NCBI GenBank assembly: GCA_937914945.1
Contig: CALGJF010000025.1
Span: forward strand, 1 to 63,127
Length of the DNA: 63,127 bases
Direction: 5' to 3'
From: an uncultured Bacteroidales bacterium
GTDB lineage: Bacteria > Bacteroidota > Bacteroidia > Bacteroidales > Bacteroidaceae
Of this stretch, positions 9,607 to 18,279 are shown piece by piece. The translations under genes and the position numbers were made by a program. The notes beneath the pieces are model-generated. The model was not told the origin of the DNA. It was given only the letters and a program-made list of their open reading frames with translations, and ran no database searches. How positions within the stretch are numbered: position 1 is the stretch's first letter; each line of letters opens with the position of its first letter.

Positions 9607-10050
9607 ATGTTTGAATCAATTGATAGACTTGGTGGGGCCTTTTATGGTTGGCTTATCGATCCCACGGAAGAGTTATGGAAAGAAGTCTTTTCTAGTGCAG
9701 AAAAAGGTCATGGCATGGCCTGGTGTTTCATTTTTATGGTAGGAACGGCATTACTATTTACTCTAATATACTATTTTGGAGTAGATTCGAATGCTAAAAA
9801 TGCGACTCCAAAGAATTACTTGATGGTATTTGTTATGGGGTATATTACTCTTGTAGCAGTAAATTACATGGGGCTCACTTCGATTACAGGAGAGGACGTA
9901 TACACTACGTTCAATCTTCTAAAGATAACTTTGTTCGATGTCATATGCTATACACTTGTATTTGAACTCTTCTCGCTACTCTTCAAAGGTGCGTCAAAGT
10001 TTTCTACTTCAATAGACTTGGTTTCGATCTTGTTTAACAAAAATATTTAA
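9607..10050 (+). CDS. Small multi-pass membrane protein
   Basis: This 147-residue protein has about three hydrophobic segments, near 38-60, 74-92 and 105-130, separated by short polar loops. It has no motif I recognise. It starts 24 bases after the vWA gene and ends 4 bases before the tubulin-like gene, so it is almost certainly co-transcribed and may anchor the tubulin-like protein to the membrane. That role is inference. Confidence 0.7.
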   Translation: MFESIDRLGGAFYGWLIDPTEELWKEVFSSAEKGHGMAWCFIFMVGTALLFTLIYYFGVDSNAKNATPKNYLMVFVMGYITLVAVNYMGLTSITGEDVYTTFNLLKITLFDVICYTLVFELFSLLFKGASKFSTSIDLVSILFNKNI

Positions 10051-10054
10051 TATT

Positions 10055-11632
10055 ATGGAAAATCTATATGTATTTGCCATTGGTGGTAGTGGCGAACGTG
10101 TTTTCAAGTCGTTAATGATGGTGTTAACTACAGGTATGAGTGTAGGTGCAAAACGTATTATTCCTGTTTTTGTCGATAATGATGTAGATGCCGATGCTTT
10201 CAGGCAATGCTGTAAGTTGATAAACTACTATAATGGCAAACCTGGCAGCAATGGTGGGAAAATGGGGGCCAATACGTTATATAGTGAAGAAAACATAGAT
10301 TCTTCAAAATGGGGTAGTTTTTTTCATGTGCAAGTCAATGACCCTGTGGTACTTAATAAATCGGGTAATGCTATTGGCAATTTAAACAAAGTTATCGGTT
10401 ATGTAAAGGGTAACAGTAAGCATCACAAAGCAATAGAGGAGGAGATGAATCTGTTGTTCACAAATGATGATTTGAATATGCCGTTAAACGTAGGCTTTGT
10501 TGGAAATCCCAACATTGGAAGTGTTGTTCTTAATGCATTGTCGTTGCAAACAAGTGAGTTTAACTCAATCATAAAAGAAGTTAGCTCTAAAGATGGTGTT
10601 ATTGTTGTCGGTTCTTTATTCGGAGGAACGGGTGCTGCCGGTTTACCTTTGGTAATTAATAAGTTTAGGAATTTGGATGCTACTCGCAAACCAATTTTGG
10701 GTGGTATTGCAGTGTTGCCTTATTTTTTAACAGATGGAGATCCTAAAAATAACGTGGGTATAGATCCTAAAATTTGGGATGTGAAACCCGAGACTTTCAT
10801 TACTAAAACTCGTGCAGCATTGATGTATTATGATGAATACATGAAACTTGGATATGATTTCCTTTATTATGTAGGAGATAGTAGTAATATGGATGTATAT
10901 GAGCATAATATTGGAGCATCTGCGCAAAAGAACCCTTATCATATAGTGGAACTCATGTCGGCGCTTTCGATAATTGACTTTTCGTATGGGGCCAATCAAT
11001 CAAAAATCGTATATAAAGAACCAATTTTTGGCTTTGACCAGCAAAATAACACCTCCAATGTATCCGGCATATGTGTTCCCGATTTAGCACGTTCATTGGT
11101 TAAGTTCCAAATAATGAAGAAGATATTTACTTCTACAAAAAAAGACGATGGAATGCTCAAATGGGCGATAGATACAAAAAAACCATTTGTCCGTGATATA
11201 AGATTTACAGAAGTTATGCGCAAGTCTGTTGTAGGCGATGACTCATCGTATGCATATGCCTGGGGTATAAGTGAACTATTTAAAGAGTTTGACAAGTGGA
11301 TGAACGATTTGAAAAGCGATAAAGCAAAGCACCCATTCCTCTTATTTAATGAAGGTGCTGATGTTGATTCCGATAACATTACTAAACATTTCTATTCGGA
11401 TAATCAATCCGGAATAGCTAAGTTGGTAGAAGAGCATTATGGTTTCCTAAATCTTAGCACTCGTACCGTAGCGAAAAAAGCCAATATACTTGCTGAAATG
11501 CAGAGTGCATATAGTAGACGTTATAGGAATCTAAATTCTAATGATGTTACGGAAAATAAGGCGTTGCCCATGTTGCTTAATATAATTTCAGACGCTTTGG
11601 ATAATGTGCTTAATGAAAATGTTGCTTTGTAA
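10055..11632 (+). CDS. Tubulin/FtsZ-like GTPase (Tubulin_2-like)
   Basis: The 525-residue protein starts with a Rossmann-type glycine turn (FAIGGSGERV, residues 7-16). At about 186-196 it carries LFGGTGAAG, a variant of the tubulin/FtsZ signature GGGTGSG that binds GTP phosphates. This pattern fits bacterial tubulin-like proteins outside cell division rather than FtsZ: the length is greater and FtsZ's other motifs are missing. It presumably binds GTP and may polymerise or act as a switch. It sits between a small membrane protein and an Hsp70-fold ATPase in operon A, an unusual pairing of tubulin-like and actin-like NTPases. The family call rests mainly on the two glycine motifs. Confidence 0.75.
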   Translation: MENLYVFAIGGSGERVFKSLMMVLTTGMSVGAKRIIPVFVDNDVDADAFRQCCKLINYYNGKPGSNGGKMGANTLYSEENIDSSKWGSFFHVQVNDPVVLNKSGNAIGNLNKVIGYVKGNSKHHKAIEEEMNLLFTNDDLNMPLNVGFVGNPNIGSVVLNALSLQTSEFNSIIKEVSSKDGVIVVGSLFGGTGAAGLPLVINKFRNLDATRKPILGGIAVLPYFLTDGDPKNNVGIDPKIWDVKPETFITKTRAALMYYDEYMKLGYDFLYYVGDSSNMDVYEHNIGASAQKNPYHIVELMSALSIIDFSYGANQSKIVYKEPIFGFDQQNNTSNVSGICVPDLARSLVKFQIMKKIFTSTKKDDGMLKWAIDTKKPFVRDIRFTEVMRKSVVGDDSSYAYAWGISELFKEFDKWMNDLKSDKAKHPFLLFNEGADVDSDNITKHFYSDNQSGIAKLVEEHYGFLNLSTRTVAKKANILAEMQSAYSRRYRNLNSNDVTENKALPMLLNIISDALDNVLNENVAL

Positions 11633-11651
11633 AATTTAAATACATAATACT

Positions 11652-14600
11652 ATGGGAAAATTGGCATTTGGAATGAAAGCTACCGCCGTTGACGGTAGCC
11701 TGGGTAGTTTTAAAATCTATGATTCGACTTTGGGCGGAAATTATAACCCATACAATTCTGTTTATTTTGACCAAGCGGATAACAGAACTGTGTGTAATGA
11801 GCAGGGTAGAATAACTTCTATTCCATCACCATATGCACGTATGCATATAACAGACCTCGCATTTAAAGAGGCAAGTAGCGGCAGTCATACAGGAAGGTGT
11901 GTAGAGGCTCTTTCTGCCGATTACAACAAGGCGTTGTCTCATTGCCTTGATATATTTGAAATGTTGTATTATTCAGATAATATCGACCTTCGTGATAAAA
12001 AAATTACCATAGAAAAAATCAATCTTGTAAGTACAAAATCGCTTGACTCTGAAGTACAGGAATTGTTGAATGCAAATCCCTCACTCAAAGAGTATATTTC
12101 AACCTTGGATTTGTTTCGCGAAGGGTATATGGATGTGATTAATGAAAAAAAGGAGAAAGAGAATATACCTACGTATAGTTTTGATTTTACTTCATTGTAT
12201 CTTTTTAAGCATGAAGGTAAAGTGTTTGCTTCAACATCGCCCTTTACTGGTTTCTCCGCAAAGGCCGATTGCGATCTCAACCATTTGGTAATTAATGGCA
12301 GAAAAATCTTGAGTTCCGATCCCCAAACTTGGTGCGATATAAAAGGACGTGGCGCGGAATTCCATGAATTCATGTATATGCTGTTGAAAGACACCAAATT
12401 GTCGGGGATATTTGAGAATCTCAACAAGTATATATCGGATAGTTTGGATCCAAATACAAAACAAAACATTGATCAAAACAATGTTTTGTTTGGAGATAAA
12501 AGTGAATTTAGGAAGTTTAATATTGGTGCTAATCCTTTGCAGGCTGTAGCTAATGCGGATATATTTATTCGTCCAGATGGGCTTGATTGTTCCTATCTCA
12601 AGTATTTGCTTTATCTTGATACAACTGTCGATTTGACAATTACCGAAGATGAATATAAAATACCGCTTGCTGAGCGTCGTTTTAACGGAAAGTTAACTCC
12701 GTGGTATGGTGTAAATGATATACTTGCAGACTCGCTCTTTGTGCTTACCTATGATATAAATGACAATTATATCACAGTTCCATATATAGACGAGGCGAGG
12801 GACAATGCTGCCCGCAATCGCTGTCTGTTGCCAATAAAAAGAGATGCTCTTAATTATTTTGGCTTGGAAGATATATGCAATCGTTTGTCAATTGTAAAGA
12901 AAGATGTCCAAGGCAATCCGGTATCCACTTATGTTGTTACGTTAAGAGTGCCCTTGGCAAATGGTGGTGAAACAAAGTTGCGTCGCGAATACAATACTAC
13001 TGAGGTTGAATATCCAAATGGAAAAGTATTTCAGGGTGATGACATGAAACCTTTTGCTTTCGGTATCTATCCCTTTGTGAAATCAAGTGAATTCACCAAT
13101 ATGTACAAGGTGTTGTTCTATAACAAATTTGATAATGGATACTCGCTCAAATTCTATAAGAAGGATATAAATGATAGAATAGTACCTTTACTTGATACGG
13201 AAACAACCCTAAACAAGACCAATAGTGTGCAAGGTAAAGAGATAAGCGTTAATTGCGAGTATCATGATATTAAAGTTGAGGGTGGTATTGAGTTTGCTGA
13301 GGTTGAGATTGGTGATTATACATCTTTGATTGTTCCTAAATTGCGAGTAATAGGTGATGCAAACGAAGGTGCTGATATCTCTATTGTGTCAAGGCATGTA
13401 AATATAGCCATAGACCTCGGTACATCAAATACATATGTTGCATATAATGTGGTTCCGATTACGGGTCCCGGAAAATTGGATGAAGCAAATATTAAGCAGA
13501 TTTCAACCCATCACCGCGGTAATGTAGCATGGAATGAGCTTATGTTCATGAACAAGGAGTGTACAAAAGATGAACTCCCCAATGCTCTTGATAAAAACAG
13601 GGAGGATTTGTACTTGCGTGTTAGCGACCATGCTGCTCCTGTAGATACATGGCTACCAGCACAGTTGAATGAGTTTATACCTTCGCGTATTCAGCCCGAT
13701 GGCGACAACTATTCATTCCCGATACCTACAGTAATTAACTTCTTGCGTCAGAATTGTAATCCTGTAAATATTGTACCTACGGAAGGTGCATCAGCTGTGG
13801 CATATTCGCCTCTAATCAATTTTTCAATTCCTTTTGCCTATTATGAAAGAGGCGTGAGACAATGCATAAGTCAAAACAATGAGCCCTATGATACTATTTG
13901 CGAAGGAAATGAATTTAAATGGTATATTAAGAAAGATGATAATGGAAACGTAATAACAAAAGATATTAATAAAGCAGCTTTTAAAGCATTTTTGTCTGAA
14001 TTGCTTTTTATTGTTCGTTGCCATTTAATATGCAGTGGTTATGATTTGAAAATGTGTAAGTTATTGTGGTCATACCCATTATCGTTCTCTGACGTGTTGC
14101 GTGATGAATATGATGCCGCATGGAAGGCTGCCTTCAAAGAGTATATAAATCCGTATATATCCATGGCTCAAGAATCTGATTACGTTAAATATACAAACGA
14201 GTCTCGTACTCCGATTTATGCTTGTTTGAAAGATCCGGGTGCTGTTGATCCTTTAACCGTGTTGTTGGATATAGGTGGCGGTTCCACCGATGTAATAGGC
14301 TATAAGGACAGAAAAGTTCAGTTTGTAACCTCGTTTGGTTTTGCCGGAAACGCACTATATTTGGCATCGAGCATGAATAGTGAATCTCAGAATGGTACGC
14401 TGCTAAGGAAATATATTGATAAAATGTCATTGTTTAAATCTCAAACAGAAATTAAACCCAATGGAAGTCAAATGGAAGAGAGAAAGATTGGGCCTAAAAG
14501 TAGTTCAATATCAACTCTAATGAATTATGGATTTGCTAAAGCAAGAACCGATTTTGAGAACATGTTTAAGCACAATAACCCCGCTCAGTATATGTTGCAG

Positions 14601-15221
14601 TTGCATAATGCTGCAATAATATATCATGTGGCACAGATGTGTAAGTCAAAATCGCCCAACGAGTTGCCTCACACAATTTTCCTCAGTGGCAATGGCTCAA
14701 AGCAGTTTGAGCTTAATTTGGCAAAAGAGAAGATGATTAAGAGTATCTTTGCTCATGTATATGGAGTTTCTGATGATGTTGCAGGTAAAATAAAAATATC
14801 ACCCAACAACAATCCCAAGGCTGCTACGGTTAATGGCGCATTGTTGGGATTGGATCAGGGTTCTTTGGCTACCAACGAAGCATCTCGTACCAGCCGAGTT
14901 GTAATGTTAGGCGATAGTTCTACTATTTGTGAAGTTACAGTAGAAAATGGAGGTGTTGCTGTCGTTGAGGATAGAGAGGGATATAAAGCTGCAGTAAAGG
15001 AGAATGTAAAAGAGTTTTTCAAAATGTTCTACGACAAGATTTACACAACAGTTATGCCAGTGATAGAATACGGGGATGTTGAGAGTATTGTTGAACGTTT
15101 TAGCAATAATACCAGATTGAATTTACCTCAAAATGGTGTGATTGTTGACTCCTTCTTCTTCCAGTATGTAGCATTGGTTATGGAGCAAATATCATATGAT
15201 CTTGCAAGTAGAGTGAAGTAA
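11652..15221 (+). CDS. Large protein with C-terminal Hsp70/actin-fold ATPase domain
   Basis: This 1189-residue protein has an N-terminal region of about 580 residues of unknown fold and a C-terminal Hsp70/actin-type ATPase. Phosphate-1 is IAIDLGTSNT near 582-592, phosphate-2 is LLDIGGGSTD near 868-878, and FLSGNGSKQF near 1012 looks like the adenosine loop. There is no signal peptide, so it is likely cytoplasmic. It is the second Hsp70-fold gene of the operon, after the membrane fusion at 2261, and follows the tubulin-like gene by 19 bases. The N-terminal half might be a substrate- or partner-binding module. The client is unknown. Confidence 0.75.
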   Translation: MGKLAFGMKATAVDGSLGSFKIYDSTLGGNYNPYNSVYFDQADNRTVCNEQGRITSIPSPYARMHITDLAFKEASSGSHTGRCVEALSADYNKALSHCLDIFEMLYYSDNIDLRDKKITIEKINLVSTKSLDSEVQELLNANPSLKEYISTLDLFREGYMDVINEKKEKENIPTYSFDFTSLYLFKHEGKVFASTSPFTGFSAKADCDLNHLVINGRKILSSDPQTWCDIKGRGAEFHEFMYMLLKDTKLSGIFENLNKYISDSLDPNTKQNIDQNNVLFGDKSEFRKFNIGANPLQAVANADIFIRPDGLDCSYLKYLLYLDTTVDLTITEDEYKIPLAERRFNGKLTPWYGVNDILADSLFVLTYDINDNYITVPYIDEARDNAARNRCLLPIKRDALNYFGLEDICNRLSIVKKDVQGNPVSTYVVTLRVPLANGGETKLRREYNTTEVEYPNGKVFQGDDMKPFAFGIYPFVKSSEFTNMYKVLFYNKFDNGYSLKFYKKDINDRIVPLLDTETTLNKTNSVQGKEISVNCEYHDIKVEGGIEFAEVEIGDYTSLIVPKLRVIGDANEGADISIVSRHVNIAIDLGTSNTYVAYNVVPITGPGKLDEANIKQISTHHRGNVAWNELMFMNKECTKDELPNALDKNREDLYLRVSDHAAPVDTWLPAQLNEFIPSRIQPDGDNYSFPIPTVINFLRQNCNPVNIVPTEGASAVAYSPLINFSIPFAYYERGVRQCISQNNEPYDTICEGNEFKWYIKKDDNGNVITKDINKAAFKAFLSELLFIVRCHLICSGYDLKMCKLLWSYPLSFSDVLRDEYDAAWKAAFKEYINPYISMAQESDYVKYTNESRTPIYACLKDPGAVDPLTVLLDIGGGSTDVIGYKDRKVQFVTSFGFAGNALYLASSMNSESQNGTLLRKYIDKMSLFKSQTEIKPNGSQMEERKIGPKSSSISTLMNYGFAKARTDFENMFKHNNPAQYMLQLHNAAIIYHVAQMCKSKSPNELPHTIFLSGNGSKQFELNLAKEKMIKSIFAHVYGVSDDVAGKIKISPNNNPKAATVNGALLGLDQGSLATNEASRTSRVVMLGDSSTICEVTVENGGVAVVEDREGYKAAVKENVKEFFKMFYDKIYTTVMPVIEYGDVESIVERFSNNTRLNLPQNGVIVDSFFFQYVALVMEQISYDLASRVK

Positions 15222-15253
15222 CTGACTATAGAGATAAATCTAATATTTTATGA

Positions 15254-15287
15254 TTGTATAAAGGCAGACTTGTCTGCCTTTATACAA
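15254..15287. terminator. Perfect 15-bp hairpin between operon genes (attenuator or terminator)
   Basis: TTGTATAAAGGCAGA at 15254-15268 pairs perfectly with TCTGCCTTTATACAA at 15273-15287 around a 4-base loop. On the plus strand only an AT-mixed sequence follows, with no T run, so it may be a partial terminator, an mRNA-end stabiliser or a processing site. It separates the big ATPase gene from the downstream genes. Confidence 0.6.
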
Positions 15288-15298
15288 AAATTATAATT

Positions 15299-15907
15299 AT
15301 GGGAATGTATTTTGATGAAAATGGCACCGCTGAAAATAAATTTCAGTCCATTGATAGTGCATTGAACGGATTATGTGATAGAATTGACGTAATTGAGGCT
15401 AAGTTGGGTGTGCTATTAAATGCAATGAATAGCATTTCGTCCAATCTTCAGAAGATGTCTCTTGCGATAAATGCATCGTTGAGCGAGTTAAGCACCGTGC
15501 CTGTAAATCCTGTGGCTGTTGAACCCACAGTTGAGAGTGTTTCGGTTTATAAAGAGAATACTAAAAATGAGGAGACAAATCATGCCATTGTTTTAGAAAT
15601 TCGTTATTTAGGAGCTCCCTCTGGTGCGGGTTTCGAGGTTATGAATGAAAGAGCGGAGAAAACCGTTAATACCTTGTATGTATTAGAGATTGATAGGTCT
15701 GCAAAAACTGCACGTTTTTATCCCGATAAAGCAAAAATTTCTCAATTGGCATATAATAGGACAAGTTTGCTCGATCCTGTTTGTGAAATTGATGGTGTGG
15801 GGGATTTATCTTCTTGCGATATAAGTATTATAGAAGAGGATTATGGTTTGTTGTGCCTTGATATTGATTATTGGAAAGTAACTAAAAAATGTAAATTACG
15901 ATGTTAA
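15299..15907 (+). CDS. Coiled-coil protein of unknown function
   Basis: I chose the ATG at 15299 because the upstream in-frame TTG lies inside the hairpin. The 202-residue product has a heptad-patterned helix over about residues 15-62 (ALNGLCDRIDVIEAKLGVLL and onward), a Pro/Val-rich linker, and a C-terminal beta-rich domain of about 110 residues containing a conserved-looking EIDGVGDL stretch. It has no signal peptide. The coiled coil suggests an oligomeric adaptor in the operon A complex. I do not recognise the family. Confidence 0.65.
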   Translation: MGMYFDENGTAENKFQSIDSALNGLCDRIDVIEAKLGVLLNAMNSISSNLQKMSLAINASLSELSTVPVNPVAVEPTVESVSVYKENTKNEETNHAIVLEIRYLGAPSGAGFEVMNERAEKTVNTLYVLEIDRSAKTARFYPDKAKISQLAYNRTSLLDPVCEIDGVGDLSSCDISIIEEDYGLLCLDIDYWKVTKKCKLRC

Positions 15908-15913
15908 AATAAT

Positions 15914-16993
15914 ATGAAAAAGTTATTGTTATATGTTGGAGTGCTTGTACTGATATTGATATTGGTGTGGCCCCAAAAAACATTTAAGATTAAAGAGGTA
16001 ATAGATGGTAATACCATTGTGATGAATAATGGTTCAACAGTACACCTTATAGGTGTTTCTAATACTACTCAGGCTAAAAAGTTTTTAGATTCGCTTAGTA
16101 TCTGTAGGGCGAAATTGGATTTGATACCGGATAGGTCTGCATTCTTTGACAAGGGGTATATAGATGAAAATTCTTCGGTTTATGCTTATTTGCTTATAAA
16201 AGATGATATATGTGTAAATGCGGATTTGTTAAAGAGACGTTATTCTGATATTGGTGAGAAGTCTTACTTGAAAGATAGTCTTATCTCGTTTAATAATTAT
16301 GCAAAGTTTGCCGGTGGAACACTCCCTGCTCCTACTCCAGGCCCAAATCGCGTTATAAACTATCGCGAAGATAATATATATCTCGATCCTTATGTGCCAT
16401 CTAATGACAGAAAGCACAGCCATTGGTATATTGATGGTAGTCAAAATCTTGAAATGCTTGAAGAGGTGTGCGACTATAATCTTCCATATACAAAAAAGTT
16501 TGCTAACGAGTTGGCAGCTCGTGTACCTGGTAGTTTTAGTCCTGGACAAATATGTGAGATTTATGCCTATGGTCGTAAGAATTGGAGTTATGTTAACGAC
16601 CCGGTGGATGATGAGTATGTTGCAAGTGCTTCGGAATCAATTTATTGTTCATTAAAAGGCGACTGTGACGATTTTGCAGTGTGGTTGGCATCGTGTATTC
16701 TTGCTGTAGGCGGTCGCACTTGTCTCAATACGGGTTTTAATCCCGAATCAGGGCATGCTTTTGCCGAAGTTGATATATCAAATTTCGATGATGATGATGT
16801 GTTAAATACTATTCGCGAATATTATCCCGAGTATAATATTACACATTTGAATTATAGAACTGATGGAAAGCGTAAATGGTTGAACCTTGATTGGCAGACC
16901 CCTTATCCCGGTGGCGATTATTACGATTGTTCGAGCAGATGGGATACATATCCTTATGAGAATGGACAATGGACTTGGATTAAATTACGTTAA
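15914..16993 (+). CDS. Membrane-anchored SNase-like plus transglutaminase-like protein
   Basis: The 359-residue protein has an N-terminal anchor (about 1-20), then a short OB-fold segment resembling staphylococcal nuclease (VIDGNTIVMNNGSTVHLIGV). The nuclease catalytic Arg/Glu positions look absent, so this part is probably only structural. The C-terminal half matches the transglutaminase-like cysteine-protease fold: Cys251 in GDCDDFA, His281 in GHAFAEV and Asp326 in LDWQ form the expected Cys-His-Asp triad. It may be a peptidase or cross-linking enzyme outside the cytoplasm. It starts 6 bases after the coiled-coil gene. Confidence 0.7.
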   Translation: MKKLLLYVGVLVLILILVWPQKTFKIKEVIDGNTIVMNNGSTVHLIGVSNTTQAKKFLDSLSICRAKLDLIPDRSAFFDKGYIDENSSVYAYLLIKDDICVNADLLKRRYSDIGEKSYLKDSLISFNNYAKFAGGTLPAPTPGPNRVINYREDNIYLDPYVPSNDRKHSHWYIDGSQNLEMLEEVCDYNLPYTKKFANELAARVPGSFSPGQICEIYAYGRKNWSYVNDPVDDEYVASASESIYCSLKGDCDDFAVWLASCILAVGGRTCLNTGFNPESGHAFAEVDISNFDDDDVLNTIREYYPEYNITHLNYRTDGKRKWLNLDWQTPYPGGDYYDCSSRWDTYPYENGQWTWIKLR

Positions 16994-17003
16994 AACGAGT
17001 GTA

Positions 17004-17162
17004 ATGGTAAACGCATTAATTCATACGGCTATACATATATTAATTGGATGGATTCTGATTGACCGTGTTCCTGCGTGGCTTGGTCTTAATGGTGTAATAG
17101 CAACAATAGTCAAAGTTATAGGTGTTTTGATTATTCTTGGAGCTTTGTTGTCCTGGGTTTAA
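17004..17162 (+). CDS. Small membrane protein (52 aa)
   Basis: The ATG at 17004 lies 10 bases after the previous stop. The 52-residue product is hydrophobic with two likely transmembrane stretches (ALIHTAIHILIGWILI and VIATIVKVIGVLIILGALL). Longer in-frame extensions upstream would overlap the transglutaminase-like gene, so I rejected them. The position in an unbroken gene series supports it as a real gene; its function is unknown. Confidence 0.55.
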   Translation: MVNALIHTAIHILIGWILIDRVPAWLGLNGVIATIVKVIGVLIILGALLSWV

Positions 17163-17195
17163 TTTTTTCCGGTATCAAGAAAATATAATATTACT

Positions 17196-18275
17196 ATGAA
17201 ATTCTGTACTAGATGTGGGCTTGCAAACGGGGATGATGCTAACTTCTGTGCGAAGTGTGGCAACAGTTTCGACTCTATAAAAACCGATGTCGGTGAGAAC
17301 CAATCATCCTGGGTGGGCCGTCTGAATGATTATGTAGGGAATAACAGCCCGGCCGACTTGAATTGGCGGGTGCTTTTCTCTGATGTTCTAAAGAGGCATA
17401 CAAGGGAGGAGGCCGAGGAAATTTTTATCTGTGGAACAAAGGCTACTACTCCCTCGCTCGAGAATGTGTCTAAGGAGTGGCCTCACCCATGGTTGTATAG
17501 CAGGGTTTTTGCTATGTTTGCAATAGCTTTTCTGTTGTTGTATGTGTGTTGCTCTGTTTTTGGTAACATAAATACTTTGCCGGGGTTCATTGTGGTGGGG
17601 GCCTTCACTGTGCCGCTTTCCACTCTTATCTTGTTCCTGGAGGTGAATGCTTACAGGAATGTCAGCATCTATGATGTGGGGCAGACTTTTCTCATTGGTG
17701 GATGTGCTTCGTTGGTAGCTACTTTGTTGCTCTTCTCTATTGTTGGTGGCGGTGGGGAACTCGATTTCTTCGGTGCTATTGTTGTTGGTGTGGTGGAGGA
17801 GCTTGGAAAGGCTGTAATTGTCTATTATTTCATTAAGCGGATGAATAAGTTCAATATCTTGCCGGCCTTGCTCATTGGTGCATCGGTGGGTGCTGGGTTT
17901 GCAGCTTTTGAGTCAGCCGGTTATGCTTTGAATGTTTTGATTGCTTATGGTTGGGAGGCTATGATGGATAACATCATACTGCGCGGTATCTTGTCTCCCG
18001 GTGGGCATGTGGCTTGGGCTGCTATCACCGGTGCTGCGTTTGTGATTGCTTCGCGTGAGCTTCCCGAGTTCTCTACATCGGTCTTTACCAATAAGCGTTT
18101 CTTGCGTTTATTCCTCATTCCGGTGTTGTTGCACGCTGCATGGGATTCGCCTTTGTCGGCTATTGGTATTGAGATTTATCTGGTGCCTATTCTGTTGACT
18201 GCTTTTGTGTGGATTGTGGTGCTTATTTTGATAAATATGGGACTTTCCGAGATTGCAAAATATAAGAGGAATTGA
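17196..18275 (+). CDS. Zinc-ribbon PrsW-family intramembrane protease
   Basis: The protein of 359 residues begins with a zinc ribbon (FCTRCG...FCAKCG, residues 3-22). After a linker come about eight transmembrane helices with the PrsW hallmarks: EELGK near 200, ESAGYA near 234, GHVAWAA near 269 and HAAWDS near 312. These Glu and His residues are the presumed metal-binding active site. PrsW proteases cleave membrane proteins such as anti-sigma factors. The ribbon resembles that of the next gene (KYCEHC...FCTICG), so the two may share a partner. A substrate here is unknown; the anti-sigma-like protein at 22635 is one candidate. Confidence 0.82.
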   Translation: MKFCTRCGLANGDDANFCAKCGNSFDSIKTDVGENQSSWVGRLNDYVGNNSPADLNWRVLFSDVLKRHTREEAEEIFICGTKATTPSLENVSKEWPHPWLYSRVFAMFAIAFLLLYVCCSVFGNINTLPGFIVVGAFTVPLSTLILFLEVNAYRNVSIYDVGQTFLIGGCASLVATLLLFSIVGGGGELDFFGAIVVGVVEELGKAVIVYYFIKRMNKFNILPALLIGASVGAGFAAFESAGYALNVLIAYGWEAMMDNIILRGILSPGGHVAWAAITGAAFVIASRELPEFSTSVFTNKRFLRLFLIPVLLHAAWDSPLSAIGIEIYLVPILLTAFVWIVVLILINMGLSEIAKYKRN

Positions 18276-18279
18276 TAAT

